Below, in pieces: positions 42,584 to 52,739 of a stretch of 64,000 nucleotides of DNA (the stretch's first letter is position 1; each line of letters opens with the position of its first letter). The DNA lies in assembly GCA_963675135.1 (NCBI GenBank), contig OY776131.1, positions 37,037,381-37,101,380 on the forward strand, given 5' to 3'. Under the pieces are notes generated by a model. It saw only the letters and a list, made by a program, of their open reading frames with translations, was not told the DNA's origin and did not search any database. The DNA is from Galeopsis tetrahit. Its lineage: Eukaryota; Streptophyta; Magnoliopsida; Lamiales; Lamiaceae. A program made the position numbers and the translations under genes.

Positions 42584-43429
42584 TTGGACGGACAGGTGGG
42601 TTGGGGTGAGAGTTTGGAGAAATTATCTCCTAGATTGTTTAGGTTAGAGGCTGAGAAAGAGTGTGTGGTGTCTGATAGAGTCATATGGTCTGAAGGTCAT
42701 AAGAGTATTGAATGGAACTGGACCAGAGATCTCCTGGATAGGGACGTGTCTATTGTTAGCAGTATGTGTAGTCTTATTGACAGGTACCTCGAGTACTCAC
42801 CGGAGGAGGATTATTGGGTGTGGAGCGGCGACAACGACGGAAAATATTCAGTTAGATCAGCATACAAGCTCTTACAGGAGGAAAACACACAGGACAACAC
42901 AGACTTGGAAGACCTCAAGCACATCTGGACGAAGGGCGTACCTCGCAAAATCACGGCCTTCTCGTGGAGACTTCTTCAAGACAAGGTACCCACATTAGTT
43001 AATCTCAGAAAGAGAGGGGCATACAATGAAAATTTCTCTCTTACTTGCAAACTATGTGGTACCAGTCCGGAAGACACTAATCATTTATTCTTCACTTGCC
43101 CCATGTCTTCACGGGTGTGGGGGAGAATTTATGATTGGCTTGGCAAATCGGCCCAAGTTGGTCTCACAAGATTGGATCATCTCAAGACGCACAAGGATAT
43201 GTTGGGCAAAAGAAAAGAAAGGGTGTGGGAAAGCATTTGGCACGGAACAATCTGGAACATTTGGCTCAACAGAAACAAACTTAACTTTAAAGGGAAGCAA
43301 ATCAATGATGCAAAAATTACGGAGGACATTAAAATTGTTACTTTTAGATGGCTCAAGGCTCATAAACTGGTATTTCATTGGAGTTCCTTCGGGGAGTGGA
43401 TGAGAGAGCCTACTTTGTGTCTGAGTTAG
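42584..43429 (+). pseudogene. LINE ORF2 C-terminal region (zf-RVT)
   Basis: A 281-residue frame containing RLFRLEAEKECVVSD, DYWVWSGDNDGKYSVRSAY, KHIWTKGVPRKITAFSWRLL, LTCKLCGTSPEDTNHLFFTC (zf-RVT Cys/His) and WHGTIWNIWLNRNKLNF. It ends near the LINE 3' UTR, which is interrupted at 43485 by the LTR element. It is much like the 33216-34037 fragment but belongs to a different copy. Confidence 0.88.
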
Positions 43430-43485
43430 TAAGTATATTTCTCAGTGTTTCTTTCATTATGTAACTGTCGCTAGTTTTTTGGGGT

Positions 43486-44150
43486 TGTTATACCTAGTCA
43501 AAGAAGTCAATCTTTGACAAGTCAATCCTAGTCACCAGCTTGCGTGGCGAGGACCAGTCAACCAAGTCATGCGACGACTAGTCAACAAGATGAAGAAAAT
43601 GTAATAAAAGTAATGTAATTAAGTGCTCGCCCAAAGATGTCGGCGAGCACGTGTTTAGCTAGCTAGAAAAGGACAAGTGTTGAAGCCTTGGGAGATAGCA
43701 TAGAGCATGGCGACCACCTTCCCCGACGACCAGGTCCTCCGGCGACCACCGTGGCCCAGCTCCTCGCCTCCGCCGAGGACGACCACAGAGGCGGTTTAGC
43801 ATTAAATGCACTGTCCAATCACCTTTTCGGGCAGAAAGTTAGGTCCACTGAGGGCATGCCACGTGTAAAGGGCGGGCAGCCCCAGAAACTACTATATAAT
43901 GCCTAAGAGGCTCATTTGTAACATTCAAGTAACATTTCACACCCAACCCAAAGCAATACACCTCCCAAGCTCAAAGCTTTAGCTTCTCCAAGAAGCTACT
44001 TCCTTGTGTTCTTTAATTGTTCTTCATAAAGATCATAAATCATCATATAAATCCGCATAAACACGTAATAAACCCCGATCATAAATCTATGTTTGTTTAG
44101 TGCTTACGAAAGCCCACATCCAGATCATTCGTTCTAAAGCACGTACAACA
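43486..44150 (+). repeat. 5' LTR of the Tat-like element
   Basis: 665 bp, TG...CA. It contains a TATA-like tatataat near 43892 and is followed by tttggcgctaga at 44151, a primer-binding-type start. The 72-codon frame 43688-43906 inside it is also present in the 3' LTR and is not a gene. Confidence 0.93.
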
Positions 44151-44512
44151 TTTGGCGCTAGAATGAGGGGTCCTTTTACGTGTTCTTCATCAAAGTTTCA
44201 ACCGATCATCGAACGATCGGCTTGCAAACTCCTTTTTTCAGGTTTTAATCGGTAGATATACCGTTTAGAGCATTGTTTACGTATTTTATTTATTTTTGTG
44301 TTCTTGAATATTTGCGGTATTCGAGACATATTTTGGAGTTTGATCTCCTTGTAATTATGTTTTTAAGCTTCCTTTGTTGTTACTTTGCTAAGATAGTAGT
44401 TGTAATAGCACGTTCTTCTGCGTAAGAACTCAAATCTTTTGTTTTTAAGCGTCGAAAGCTTAGAACAGTTTTTTTATCTTTGTAATCGTTCGCCAGTAGA
44501 CACTCTTTTGCG

Positions 44513-45832
44513 ATGTCTCAGCATACGCATTATGACGGAATCCCACCGCCCGGAGGGAACGAACACCCTTCGCCGCCGCCGGCTCCGACGCCAAATCCCT
44601 TTGGGAACATCAATTTGGGGGACATCTTGAAAGATCCCTAGAACCTGAAAGACTTCACTGACTACCTCGTTGAGAAGAGGAGGCAGAACGAAGCGGAGGA
44701 AATCGAGAAGGCCAAGGATCAGGCCTTCGACAAAGCTCGCAAGGATAAGGCGAAAGCCAACGTGAATGATGAGGACGACCGCTCCTATCACTCATACTCT
44801 GTACATCCCCAAGACAAGGGGAAGAATAAAGCTCACGATCGTTCCAACAATAGTCATACTGGGGATTCGCATGGTCGGAACTCTGTTTTTAATCGTGTTG
44901 GCGACAAGGACCCGAAAGCTCCTCGCCCAGTACCTTTTAATATGGAGCGCCGACCAGGGAATGACGACCACCTAGACCGTGGTGGGAAGAGAGGCCAGGG
45001 AGACAGGGTCTCCGTCCTCGACCGAGTGGGGCCGGGCTTGTGAGCTCCATCGAAGAGTTATCGCAGCCACCAATCAGAGAGACATCATTCCCCCAGGCGA
45101 TCACGCCATGATGATCGCCCGGCCGCATCTCACGGGAGCCGACGAGACGAGATCGTCGTCCCCCGACCACAGACTGCCGAGGAAGGGCAGATCGCCCAGT
45201 TCATTGAGACACAGAAATTGATGAAGCTGGAAATGGAGAACTTGCGAGCAGAGGTGGTCGCATCTAAGCAAGGAACTGCCCCACCAATCACTCTGCCCGC
45301 TCCTCCACTAAGTGTTACGGTCCTTACCGCCCCCATTCAAAGAAAGATTCAGATGCCTTCCATGACGGCATACGATAGAATGTCCGACCCCAGGGTACAC
45401 TTGTCCAAGTAATCAAACTACACGGCCTTAATCGGGGCAACGGACGCCACTCAGTGTAGAAACTTCTCCCTGACCTTGGGAGACCGGGCTCATCGCTGGT
45501 ACACTACTTTGGGTGCCGAATCCATCACCTCCTTCATTGAGTTGGGGCAACAATTCTTGACTTATTTTGGGTCAATTGCTGCTCGCCCAGCCTCAAAGCA
45601 ACATTTGGCAAACGTTCGCCAAGCACTGACCGAATCGGGCAAGGACTTTATCGAGCGCTTCGATAGGTTGGTGATCGATGGGGAGGCAGTGAATGACGAG
45701 ACGAAGCTGATCTCGGCTGTTTCCGGTCTGAGGATAGGTTCCAAACTCTGTGAATCTATGCATACCGTCTTCCCGATTTCTTATGCGGACTTCCGCAATC
45801 GGGCTGGAAACTTATTCAGATGGAAGAGATAA
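44513..45832 (+). pseudogene. gag of the Tat-like element, broken
   Basis: The gag starts MSQHTHYDGIPPPGG at 44513 and stops at TAG 44639-44641. It resumes in the same frame (VNDEDDRSYHSYSVHPQDKG) to 45043. After a shift it continues from 45218 with IQRKIQMPSMTAYD, TAA at 45410-45412, and then the capsid core GDRAHRWYTTLGAESITSF, SGKDFIERFDRLV to 45832. The capsid motifs identify it as gypsy gag. Confidence 0.85.
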
Positions 45833-46827
45833 TGGACGTCGCTAAGGCTAACGAGCAGCCTGAAGCGGCCAAGAAAATCTGGCCAAAGAAAAATTCTAAC
45901 ACTGGGGAGCCGTCCCAGCCAAAAAAGGCGACCAATCAGGGCAGTAGTGCTCGCCCAGCAAATTTCAGACCTTTCGAGGAGTCCCCGGAGATCATTCAGT
46001 TCAGGGAGACTCTCTCTTTTGATCTGAGGGCCATTTTCGAGGCAATCAGGGGAAAAAATATCCTCCCCCAACCAAGGCCCATGCATACAAATGAGGATAC
46101 TTTGGATGGTAGTAAATTCTGCAACTACCACTACTCCATCGGCCACCACACCAATGGGTGCCGAGACTTGGTGAGAAATATGTTCAAGCTATACAATGAG
46201 GGCAAGCTCGCCCAATTCATCAAGCCTAGGGATAGGAATGGTGACAACAGGGGCAAGAAACGTCGCGACGAGAGCGACGACTTGCGCCAACAGTTGAATC
46301 GCCAGAAACTGACTCCCCCCATGCCGAACACTCCTCCGGGCGACGTCGACTTCGTCGGCGGTCTAAATCTGATGATAGAAGGCCCTTTGGGGGGTACGGA
46401 ATCTGGCAATACTCTGTCTGTTCGCCGACAGCAGAGTGAGATGCGAGCACTCAACAATGTGCATCAAGTGTGCGTCGCAGTGGCTGTCGAAAAGCCCATC
46501 TCACACCAAGTCCTCTTTACGGACGATGATCTCAACGGAGTGGTCCAATCAAACAACGATGATTTGGTCGTCTCCGGGAAGATTATGGGCACGAATGTCC
46601 ACAGAATGATGATTGACGTTGGGGAGTCCAGTCGACGTTTCGACGACCACCAAGTGGAGGTGAACGAGCACGCCTCCATGGAAGTGGACGACCACACCCC
46701 AATGGAGATTGACGAGCAGACAGATTCGGGCGATCAGATCCCCGACGACCAGGTTCCAGAAAACATTCCAGATCTGGAGCCTAGGTTAGGCTTTGAGCCA
46801 GAGTTCAGAATCGAGGATCCTCGTTAG
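45820..46827 (+). pseudogene. gag-end and protease region of the Tat-like element
   Basis: A 335-residue frame, shifted by one frame from the capsid. It has KFCNYHYSIGHHTNGCRDL, a C-H-C knuckle-like motif as in Tat gag, followed by VSGKIMGTNVHRMMIDVG, where a protease D-[ST]-G would be expected. It then runs into an acidic, repetitive tail (EVDDHTPMEIDEQ) instead of a protease fold. The protease appears deleted or rearranged. Confidence 0.7.
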
Positions 46828-48118
46828 AAGGAGCCCAAAGAACGGGCAAATCCAGCGGAGGACCTTGAAACCATCCACCTAAACGAAGCTCGTCCGGAAC
46901 TCGAGGTATTCATAGGTTCGAATTTACCAGTGCAATTGCGATCAGATATGGTCGCATTTTTTAAAGTAAACATCAGAGCATTCGCTTGGTCGCACGAGGA
47001 TATGGTGGGCATTGACACGAACTGTGCCTGCCACAAGTTAAATATTGATCCAACGAGAAGACCCATCACCCAAAAATGAAGAAAATTTGGGCCTGATAAA
47101 TATGCGGCTATGGCGGTCGAAGTCAAGAAATTGATCGACAACAAATTAATCAAGAAAACTGGAACTGATCCTGAGTGGTTGGCAAATCTAGTGCTCGTCA
47201 GAAAAACGACCGGATCGTGGAGATTGTGTATAGACTTCACAGATCTAAACGACGCCTGTCCTAAAGATCATTTTTCGATGCCCCACATCGATCATCTGGT
47301 AGATAATACAGCGGGACACGAGTTGTTAACTTTTAAGGATGCTTTCGCGGGATACCATCAGATTGCGATGCATCCCGACGCCCAGCGAGATACAGCTTTC
47401 ATGACGGCGACCGACATGTACAGCTGGAAGAGAATGCCTTTCGGTTTGAAAAACGCGGGGGCAACGTACCAAAGACTGGTAAATAAGATGTTTGAGAAAC
47501 ACATCGCAAGATGGTGGAGGTCTATATCGACGACATCGTTGTCAAAAGCTTGCGGAAAGAGGATCACCTACACCACCTTGCCATGACATTCGATATTCTG
47601 AAAGAGTACAATATGAAGTTAAATCCGAAAAAGTGCAGTTTTGAAGTTAGATCCGGAAAATTTTTGGGGCACTTGGTTAGCCAGCGGGGCATCGAGGCGA
47701 ATCCGAGCAAAATTCAAGCAGTCATCGACATGCAAAGCCCGAGGAATGTAAAATAAGTACAGAGGTTGACAGGAGGCCTAGCATCGCTGAACAGATTCAT
47801 TGCACGAACGGGCGATCGTTGCAAACCTTTTTTCGACGCTTTGAAAAAAGGGAGGTTCGAATGGACCAATGAGTGTGAGAAAGATTTCGAGAAGCTGAAG
47901 GAATATTTGTCGGATCCGAAGGTCCTATCTAAGCCAGTCCCGGGCGAAATTTTATATCTGTACTTGGCGGCAACTGACTGTGCGATCAGCTCAGTGCTCG
48001 TCCGAGCAGAGGGGAGCACACATCTGCCAATCTACTACGTAAGTCAATCACTAAGGGATGCGGAGTTGAGATACACTCCGATGGAAAAATTGGCAGCCAG
48101 TTTTATGGTTGATCTCCA
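46828..48118 (+). pseudogene. RT and partial RNase H of the Tat-like element
   Basis: Readings in order: AFAWSHEDMVGID and a TGA at 47077-47079; 47110-47586 with WRLCIDFTDLNDACPKDHF and MPFGLKNAGATYQRL; then, one frame shifted, 47511-47756 with EVYIDDIVVKSL (catalytic YIDD) and a TAA. Finally 47766-48118 has LASLNRFIARTGDR and IYYVSQSL-DAELRYTPMEKL, the start of RNase H, cut off at the deletion junction. There is no integrase. Confidence 0.88.
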
Positions 48119-48691
48119 AAGATGAAGAAAATGTAATAAAAGTAATGTATTTAATGTAATTAAGTGCTCGCCCAAAGATGTCGGCGAGCACGTGTTTAGC
48201 TAGCTAGAAATGGACAAGTGTTGAAGCCTTGGGAGATAGCATAGAGCGTGGAGACCACCTTCCCCGACGACCAGGTCCTCCGGCGACCACCGTGGCCCAG
48301 CTCCTCGCCTCCGCCGAGGACGACCACAGAGGCGGTTTAGCATTAAATGCATTGTCCAATCACCTTTTCGGGCAGAAAGTTAGGTCCACTGAGGGCATGC
48401 CACGTGTAAAGGGTGGGCAGCCCCAGAAACTACTATATAATGCCTAAGAGGCTCATTTGTAACATTCAAGTAACATTTCACACCCAACCCAAAGCAATAC
48501 ACCTCCCAAGCTCAAAGCTTTAGCTTCTCCAAGAAGCTACTTTCTTGTGTTCTTTAATTGTTCTTCATAAAGATCATAAATCATCATATAAATCCGCATA
48601 AACACGTAATAAACCCCGATCATAAATCTATGTTTGTTTAGTGCTTACGAAAGCCCACATCCAGATCATCCGTTCTAAAGCACGTACAACA
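48119..48691 (+). repeat. 3' LTR of the Tat-like element, 5'-deleted
   Basis: 573 bp equal to 43587-44150 plus a 9-bp insert (tatttaatg). About seven substitutions separate it from the 5' LTR (for example ctagaaaag/ctagaaatg and tacttcc/tactttc). It ends at 48691 and is followed by GGGGT. Confidence 0.93.
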
Positions 48692-48730
48692 GGGGTATTC
48701 CTAATACCCTCTAATAAAATTTGGCCGTTT

Positions 48731-48923
48731 CCAAAAAAATTGGAGAGAACGAAGGAAGAAGTGATTTGTAATTTGAGTATCGTACTTGAACCATCCTTCA
48801 TTTCAAGAATTGCTATTTCAAGCAGAAGAGGAATTCGGGTTCCATCATCCAATGGGTGGCCTCACCATTCCTTGTAGTCAAGATTTGTTCATTGATCTCA
48901 TCTCCGAGATGAGCAGAAAATGA
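48731..48923 (+). pseudogene. SAUR: SAUR-L 3' part
   Basis: The continuation of the SAUR interrupted at 39514. Degraded sequence with small insertions (48731-48775) is followed by readable SYLNHPSFQELLFQAEEEF, GFHHPMGGLTIPC and DLFIDLIS, ending EMSRK and TGA 48921-48923. Several indels upstream of SYLNHP show decay after the insertion. It is followed by a normal SAUR 3' flank. Confidence 0.92.
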
Positions 48924-49430
48924 TGTATACGCTATGTTTAGGAACATAACAATTTTGTAGACTAGTTAGAAAAACAAATGTAAATTCATATATTTCTGAT
49001 CTCTCAGTTCTTAGGCCTGTAATTTTGGTTTTAATGGCTTCCACCTCCTGGAATGTGGTCTTTAACTACAAATTCACTTAGCTAAAATGCTAGAACTATT
49101 TAGATATACTACTCATGTATAAAAGTTCATTTATCAACTCTAATCAAAATTAACATGGAGTAGTATTAAGTATTCAATTAATTTCCTTACAAATAAGGAC
49201 ACATATCAGTACTTATGAAGTTTCGTGAAGGATACGTGATTCAAGTAAGCAAATAAAATTTGCACTCAATAAATAGTTAAATTACTAATATTTAATATAC
49301 ACGGTACAAACCGATCAAATTATACGAGATAGGGAATACTCATAAATTGGTAAAGAATATGGTTGACTTAAAAAATGGAAGAGAATTAAATTAAAATCAA
49401 TCAAGTCAATCAAATCGGCATCAGCCAATA
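48924..49430. other. SAUR-L 3' flank and spacer
   Basis: The first 150 bp match, partly in reverse order, the 3' flanks of SAUR-C and E ('gcttccacctcctggaatgtgg'). The rest is AT-rich with no gene. Confidence 0.5.
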
Positions 49431-49690
49431 AGAAGGCGCCGTGGCATGGTAAAGAGAAAAAATCTTCACTCCCTCACCCTATAAATAGAGTCCTCCCCTC
49501 CTCATTCATTTGAGATACACACAAGAAAAGCTTTCAAGACTTTAAAATTCTCTACAGAGATTTAAAGTGTTCTTGAGCATTCGAATGAGCTTCAAAGGCG
49601 TTCTTCGTACGAATCATTAGAAAACGACGTTCGATCCGAGATTAAGGTGTTAAACCCCTTCAGATCCCTTCAGGTCGGCGTTCTTCTCAA
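49431..49690 (+). promoter_or_regulatory. Promoter-like segment, possible LTR remnant
   Basis: TATAAATA at 49480-49487 is followed by a leader-like stretch (cattcatttgagatacacac, about 49505). This is the layout of an LTR or other retroelement promoter. No coding sequence follows and no second copy is seen, so the origin is open. Confidence 0.3.
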
Positions 49691-50494
49691 AGTGCTCTTT
49701 GTTAAAAATCGAGATTTGAAACCGAAATTTTGAGACGGATACCTAATCCGTCTCTAATAGGTACGGATTAGATAAGGATTTGTTAAAAATCGAGATTTAA
49801 AACCGAAAATAAAATCGTCTCTCACTATAAACGGATTAGATATGATTTTTAGTTTTGAGAGTTTTAGATACGGATTAGAAACGGATATCACCGTCTCTAA
49901 ACAAACAGTTTTTTATCCCCGATATGAAATGAGACAAGGTGGTACACGAAATTTGAATTCGGGATCCAATACGAAATTTAACCTGTCTCAAATATGTATC
50001 TAATTAGTCAAATGGTAAAATTAAATAAAAGATAAAATCACAACCCTTTTTAATTTCATTATTATTTATTATTAAATAATATGATATACATATATATAAG
50101 TACACACTTACCCAAATACAACCCTAATTTACCCAACTAGTCCGCGTCAATTTTATGTTAAGTGTTACTCAATTTGAATTCCAGACGTTTTAGGCCTAAT
50201 GCTCTAACATTTCATTACTTGTATTGTTTGAAAGGTCTTATTTGTGTTGTTTGAAAAGTCTTATATAATAGTTCATTATTTGTGTTGCTTCACCACTAAA
50301 GAATATATATTTTGTTGCATATATGTTTTGTTCATTTTAATTTCAATTTTTATTTTAACTAACATTTGATTTCCTTTCCCTGATCATGTATTAGATTTCT
50401 TTTGGAATAAATGATTAATTTATTTATAAAATTGTTATTACATCAATATTATTAGAATGATAATATTAAATGTTTTGTAAAATTAAATTGGTGA

Positions 50495-50549
<55 letters not shown>

Positions 50550-51325
50550 GTAAAAGAATCTAAAAGTTTCTAAATATATTTACTATATTTATAAAACTAT
50601 TAAGACTTCTAAAGAATTTTGTATAAGGTTTTTTAAAAAGGTTTTGTAGTAGTTAGATTAAAAAAATTATATCATCCATTTAAAAAATGAGTTATTATAA
50701 ATAGATGAAGTGTTGCTAATGGTAAAAGACTCTAAAAGTTATGTTAAACTTGGGAGAAAGCATAAACTTATTTTGAAAATATCTCTAAAACAAATGATTT
50801 TATTTTTAAATATGTTCAATTTAATTTTACAAAACATTAATGATTACGTATCAAAATGTATAACTTCACATGTTAAATACGTATTTTGTTAATTATATAT
50901 TGTACCCAAAGTTAAATTGTTCAAAATAAAATAAACATAAAAACCCATTAAATTGTTCAAGTTAAAACAAACTTAAAATAAAATAAAGTCATACAACCTA
51001 AACAAAATAAAAAAATAAATAAAGTATTCATACCATTCCTAAATTGATGCTCCCGGATTTGGGTGAGCTTGAGTCTCCGCTACCGCTATCTTCCCGTTCA
51101 GTTCAAACTTAGAAATAAATCATTTATTATATGCAATAAAAACTGAAGACGAAGGAGAGGGCAACGGGGAACGGAGGTCGATATCCACTGGATTTAATCT
51201 CGACAGAATGGGACAGCGTGTTAATAGGGTACTTTCTTGGCAGATTTCCAGGGTTTCAAGCTTGAAACAGCTTTTTCAACGGTGGAAGGTGCGCATGAGA
51301 TTAAGAGACATGAATCTGAATCTGG
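49690..51325. other. AT-rich, gene-free region with internal repeats
   Basis: At 49700-49900 the motifs 'aaaatcgagattt', 'acggattag' and 'ccgtctc' recur several times in both orientations, as in subterminal repeats of a DNA transposon, but no ends were found. The rest is AT-rich. The short frames at 50710-50892 and 51208-51438 have no domain evidence. Confidence 0.4.
50497..50546. repeat. (TA)n microsatellite
   Basis: An almost uninterrupted TA run of about 45-50 bp. Confidence 0.95.
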
Positions 51326-51329
51326 TTGG

Positions 51330-51523
51330 TTGTACTTGTTGTAGCCTTTATATATATATATATATATACCAGAAACCTTTGTATATATATATATATACCA
51401 GAAACCTTTGTTGTTTTATTTGGTTGATAATGAATTAAAAATTTAGTCGCTTAAAGAAAGTGAGTCGAAGTTCTTGAGAGTTTTAAAAAGTTCTTTTCTA
51501 ATCTTGAAGTTTGTGCTACGTTA
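51330..51523 (+). repeat. Partial 5' LTR of the chromovirus-like element
   Basis: It matches 55885-56398 of the 3' LTR (ttgttgtagcc, ccagaaacctttgttg, tgagtcgaagttcttgagag, ttcttttctaatctt). It contains expanded (TA)n and a duplicated 'ataccagaaacctttg'. Its 5' portion is missing. Confidence 0.8.
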
Positions 51524-51556
51524 GTTGGTATCTAGAGTTTGGTACGATCTGGAATT

Positions 51557-52620
51557 ATGCCTCTGAAACGCCAAGATCCGCAGACTAGTGGGTCAGATAT
51601 GGCCCCAATGCGACAGCAGTTGGAAGTTGTGGTCGCGGAAATGGCAGCCTTGGGTGCTCAGCAAGACGCGATCACCGCCCAGCACCAAGAAATGATGATG
51701 GCTTTCCGCGGACAAGCCCCGACAGCCGCTCCTGCGGCGCAATCGCCTGTTGTTCGAAGAAGAAACACATACCATCGATAATCCTTTTGCCCCGCTGGAT
51801 CCTGCCTATCGTTCGCATGCTCCTCGCGATAATCGCCCACTGCATCATCAAGAGGATACCCGTTGGGAATCGGGATTTAAGATGGAAATTCCCGAGTTCC
51901 ATGACGAGTCGGACGAGTCATCTTTGTGCGATTGGCTTATAACAGTGGAAGATATCTTGGATTTCAAGAAGGTTCCTGATGATCATCATGTTGCGTTGGT
52001 TGCGATACGGCTTCGTGGCCACGTTGCCCATTGGTGGAAAAATCTGAAGGGTTCTCGTTCGCGCCAGGGCAAAAAAACCTATTTCTACATGGTCCTCGTT
52101 CCGCAGGAAAATGCAAGCGGCCTTTTTGTCGTTCAATCACACTCGCATCCTCTTTATGCGGTTACAGAATTTAAGACAGGGATCCCGTTCGGTAGTTGAG
52201 TATTCAACGGAGTTTTTTCAATTAATGACCCGCAACGACCTTAACGAATCGGACGACCAGTTGGTGTTTTGGTATATAGGTGGCCTTCGCGTGAATTTGC
52301 AAGGTGTCCTGAATTTGTTCTCGCCTCTAACAGTGTCCGAGGCACATCAGCGCGCTGTTCTAGTTGAGCGTCAGCAATCGTGCCGTAGTTCTCCTTTTCC
52401 TAGCCCTTCAGCGCGCCTCGAGCCATCCACCATACCTTCGTCTTCTCGCCCGTCATCGCCTCCTCGTCCACCCCCCACCCCGTTCCCGTCCGCTCGACAG
52501 CCCCCCAGGCACTTGTTTCACTTGTGGGGAGTTAGGCCATCGTGCTGGCACCTGTCCAAAGCGCGCGTTGCAGGCCGACGAGGATGATTATGATGCTCCA
52601 CCGGTCTTTGATGAATACGA
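51557..52620 (+). pseudogene. gag of the chromovirus-like element, broken
   Basis: It starts MPLKRQDPQTSGSDM at 51557 and shifts near 51750 into a frame with FKMEIPEFHDESDESSLCDW and LVAIRLRGHVAHWWKNLKG (the gag capsid core). It shifts again near 52150 to SVVEYSTEFFQLMTRND. The third frame (from 52364) carries the zinc knuckle CFTCGELGHRAGTC (CX2CX4HX4C) near 52512-52553. Confidence 0.85.
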
Positions 52621-52739
52621 TGATATTAGCCAGCATGCGGAATTTGTGCGAGGCGACGAGGGTCCTTCCTTGATCCTCCAGCGAGCTATTTTACCCCTCG
52701 ACAACCAGAAGGTCCGACTCAACGCACGTCGATTTTTCA

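Larger units (their letters stand above)
43486..48691 (+). mobile_element. Ty3/gypsy (Tat-like) LTR retrotransposon, internally deleted
   Basis: The 5' LTR is 43486-44150 (TGTTATACC...GTACAACA) and the 3' LTR remnant 48119-48691. A 5-bp target duplication GGGGT lies at 43481-43485 and 48692-48696. Gag, part of a protease region, RT and the start of RNase H are present. The rest of RNase H, the integrase and the first 101 bp of the 3' LTR have been lost in one deletion with an 'aagatgaag' junction. RT wording (FTDLNDACPKDHF, GLKNAGATYQRLVN, YIDDIVVKS) is that of the Tat/Ogre group. LTR copies differ at about seven of 564 bases. Confidence 0.94.
39515..48718 (+). mobile_element. L1-type LINE inserted in SAUR-L, carrying a nested gypsy element
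   Basis: The LINE occupies 39515-43485 and 48692-48718, the rest being the nested LTR element. A 12-bp target duplication ATTTGGCCGTTT flanks it (39503-39514 and 48719-48730). Its tail ends CTAATAAA(A), a short poly-A-like end. The 5' part starts in what looks like the end of ORF1 (39515-39690), so it is 5'-truncated. Endonuclease, RT and zf-RVT regions follow in order, with several stops that mostly replace TGG or CAG codons. Confidence 0.92.

Noticed and set aside
43688..43906. 72-residue ORF, also at 48229-48447
   Set aside because: It lies inside both LTRs of the Tat-like element and spans its TATA region; repeated only because the LTR is repeated.
49431..49690. Possible endogenous pararetrovirus promoter
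   Set aside because: Only a TATA box and leader are seen; there is no movement protein, coat or RT sequence nearby.
51208..51438. ORF beginning MGQRVNRVLSWQISR, with a faint resemblance to the N-terminus of longer SAURs
   Set aside because: No VPKGH or LTIPC core follows and the frame runs into the (TA)n of an LTR.
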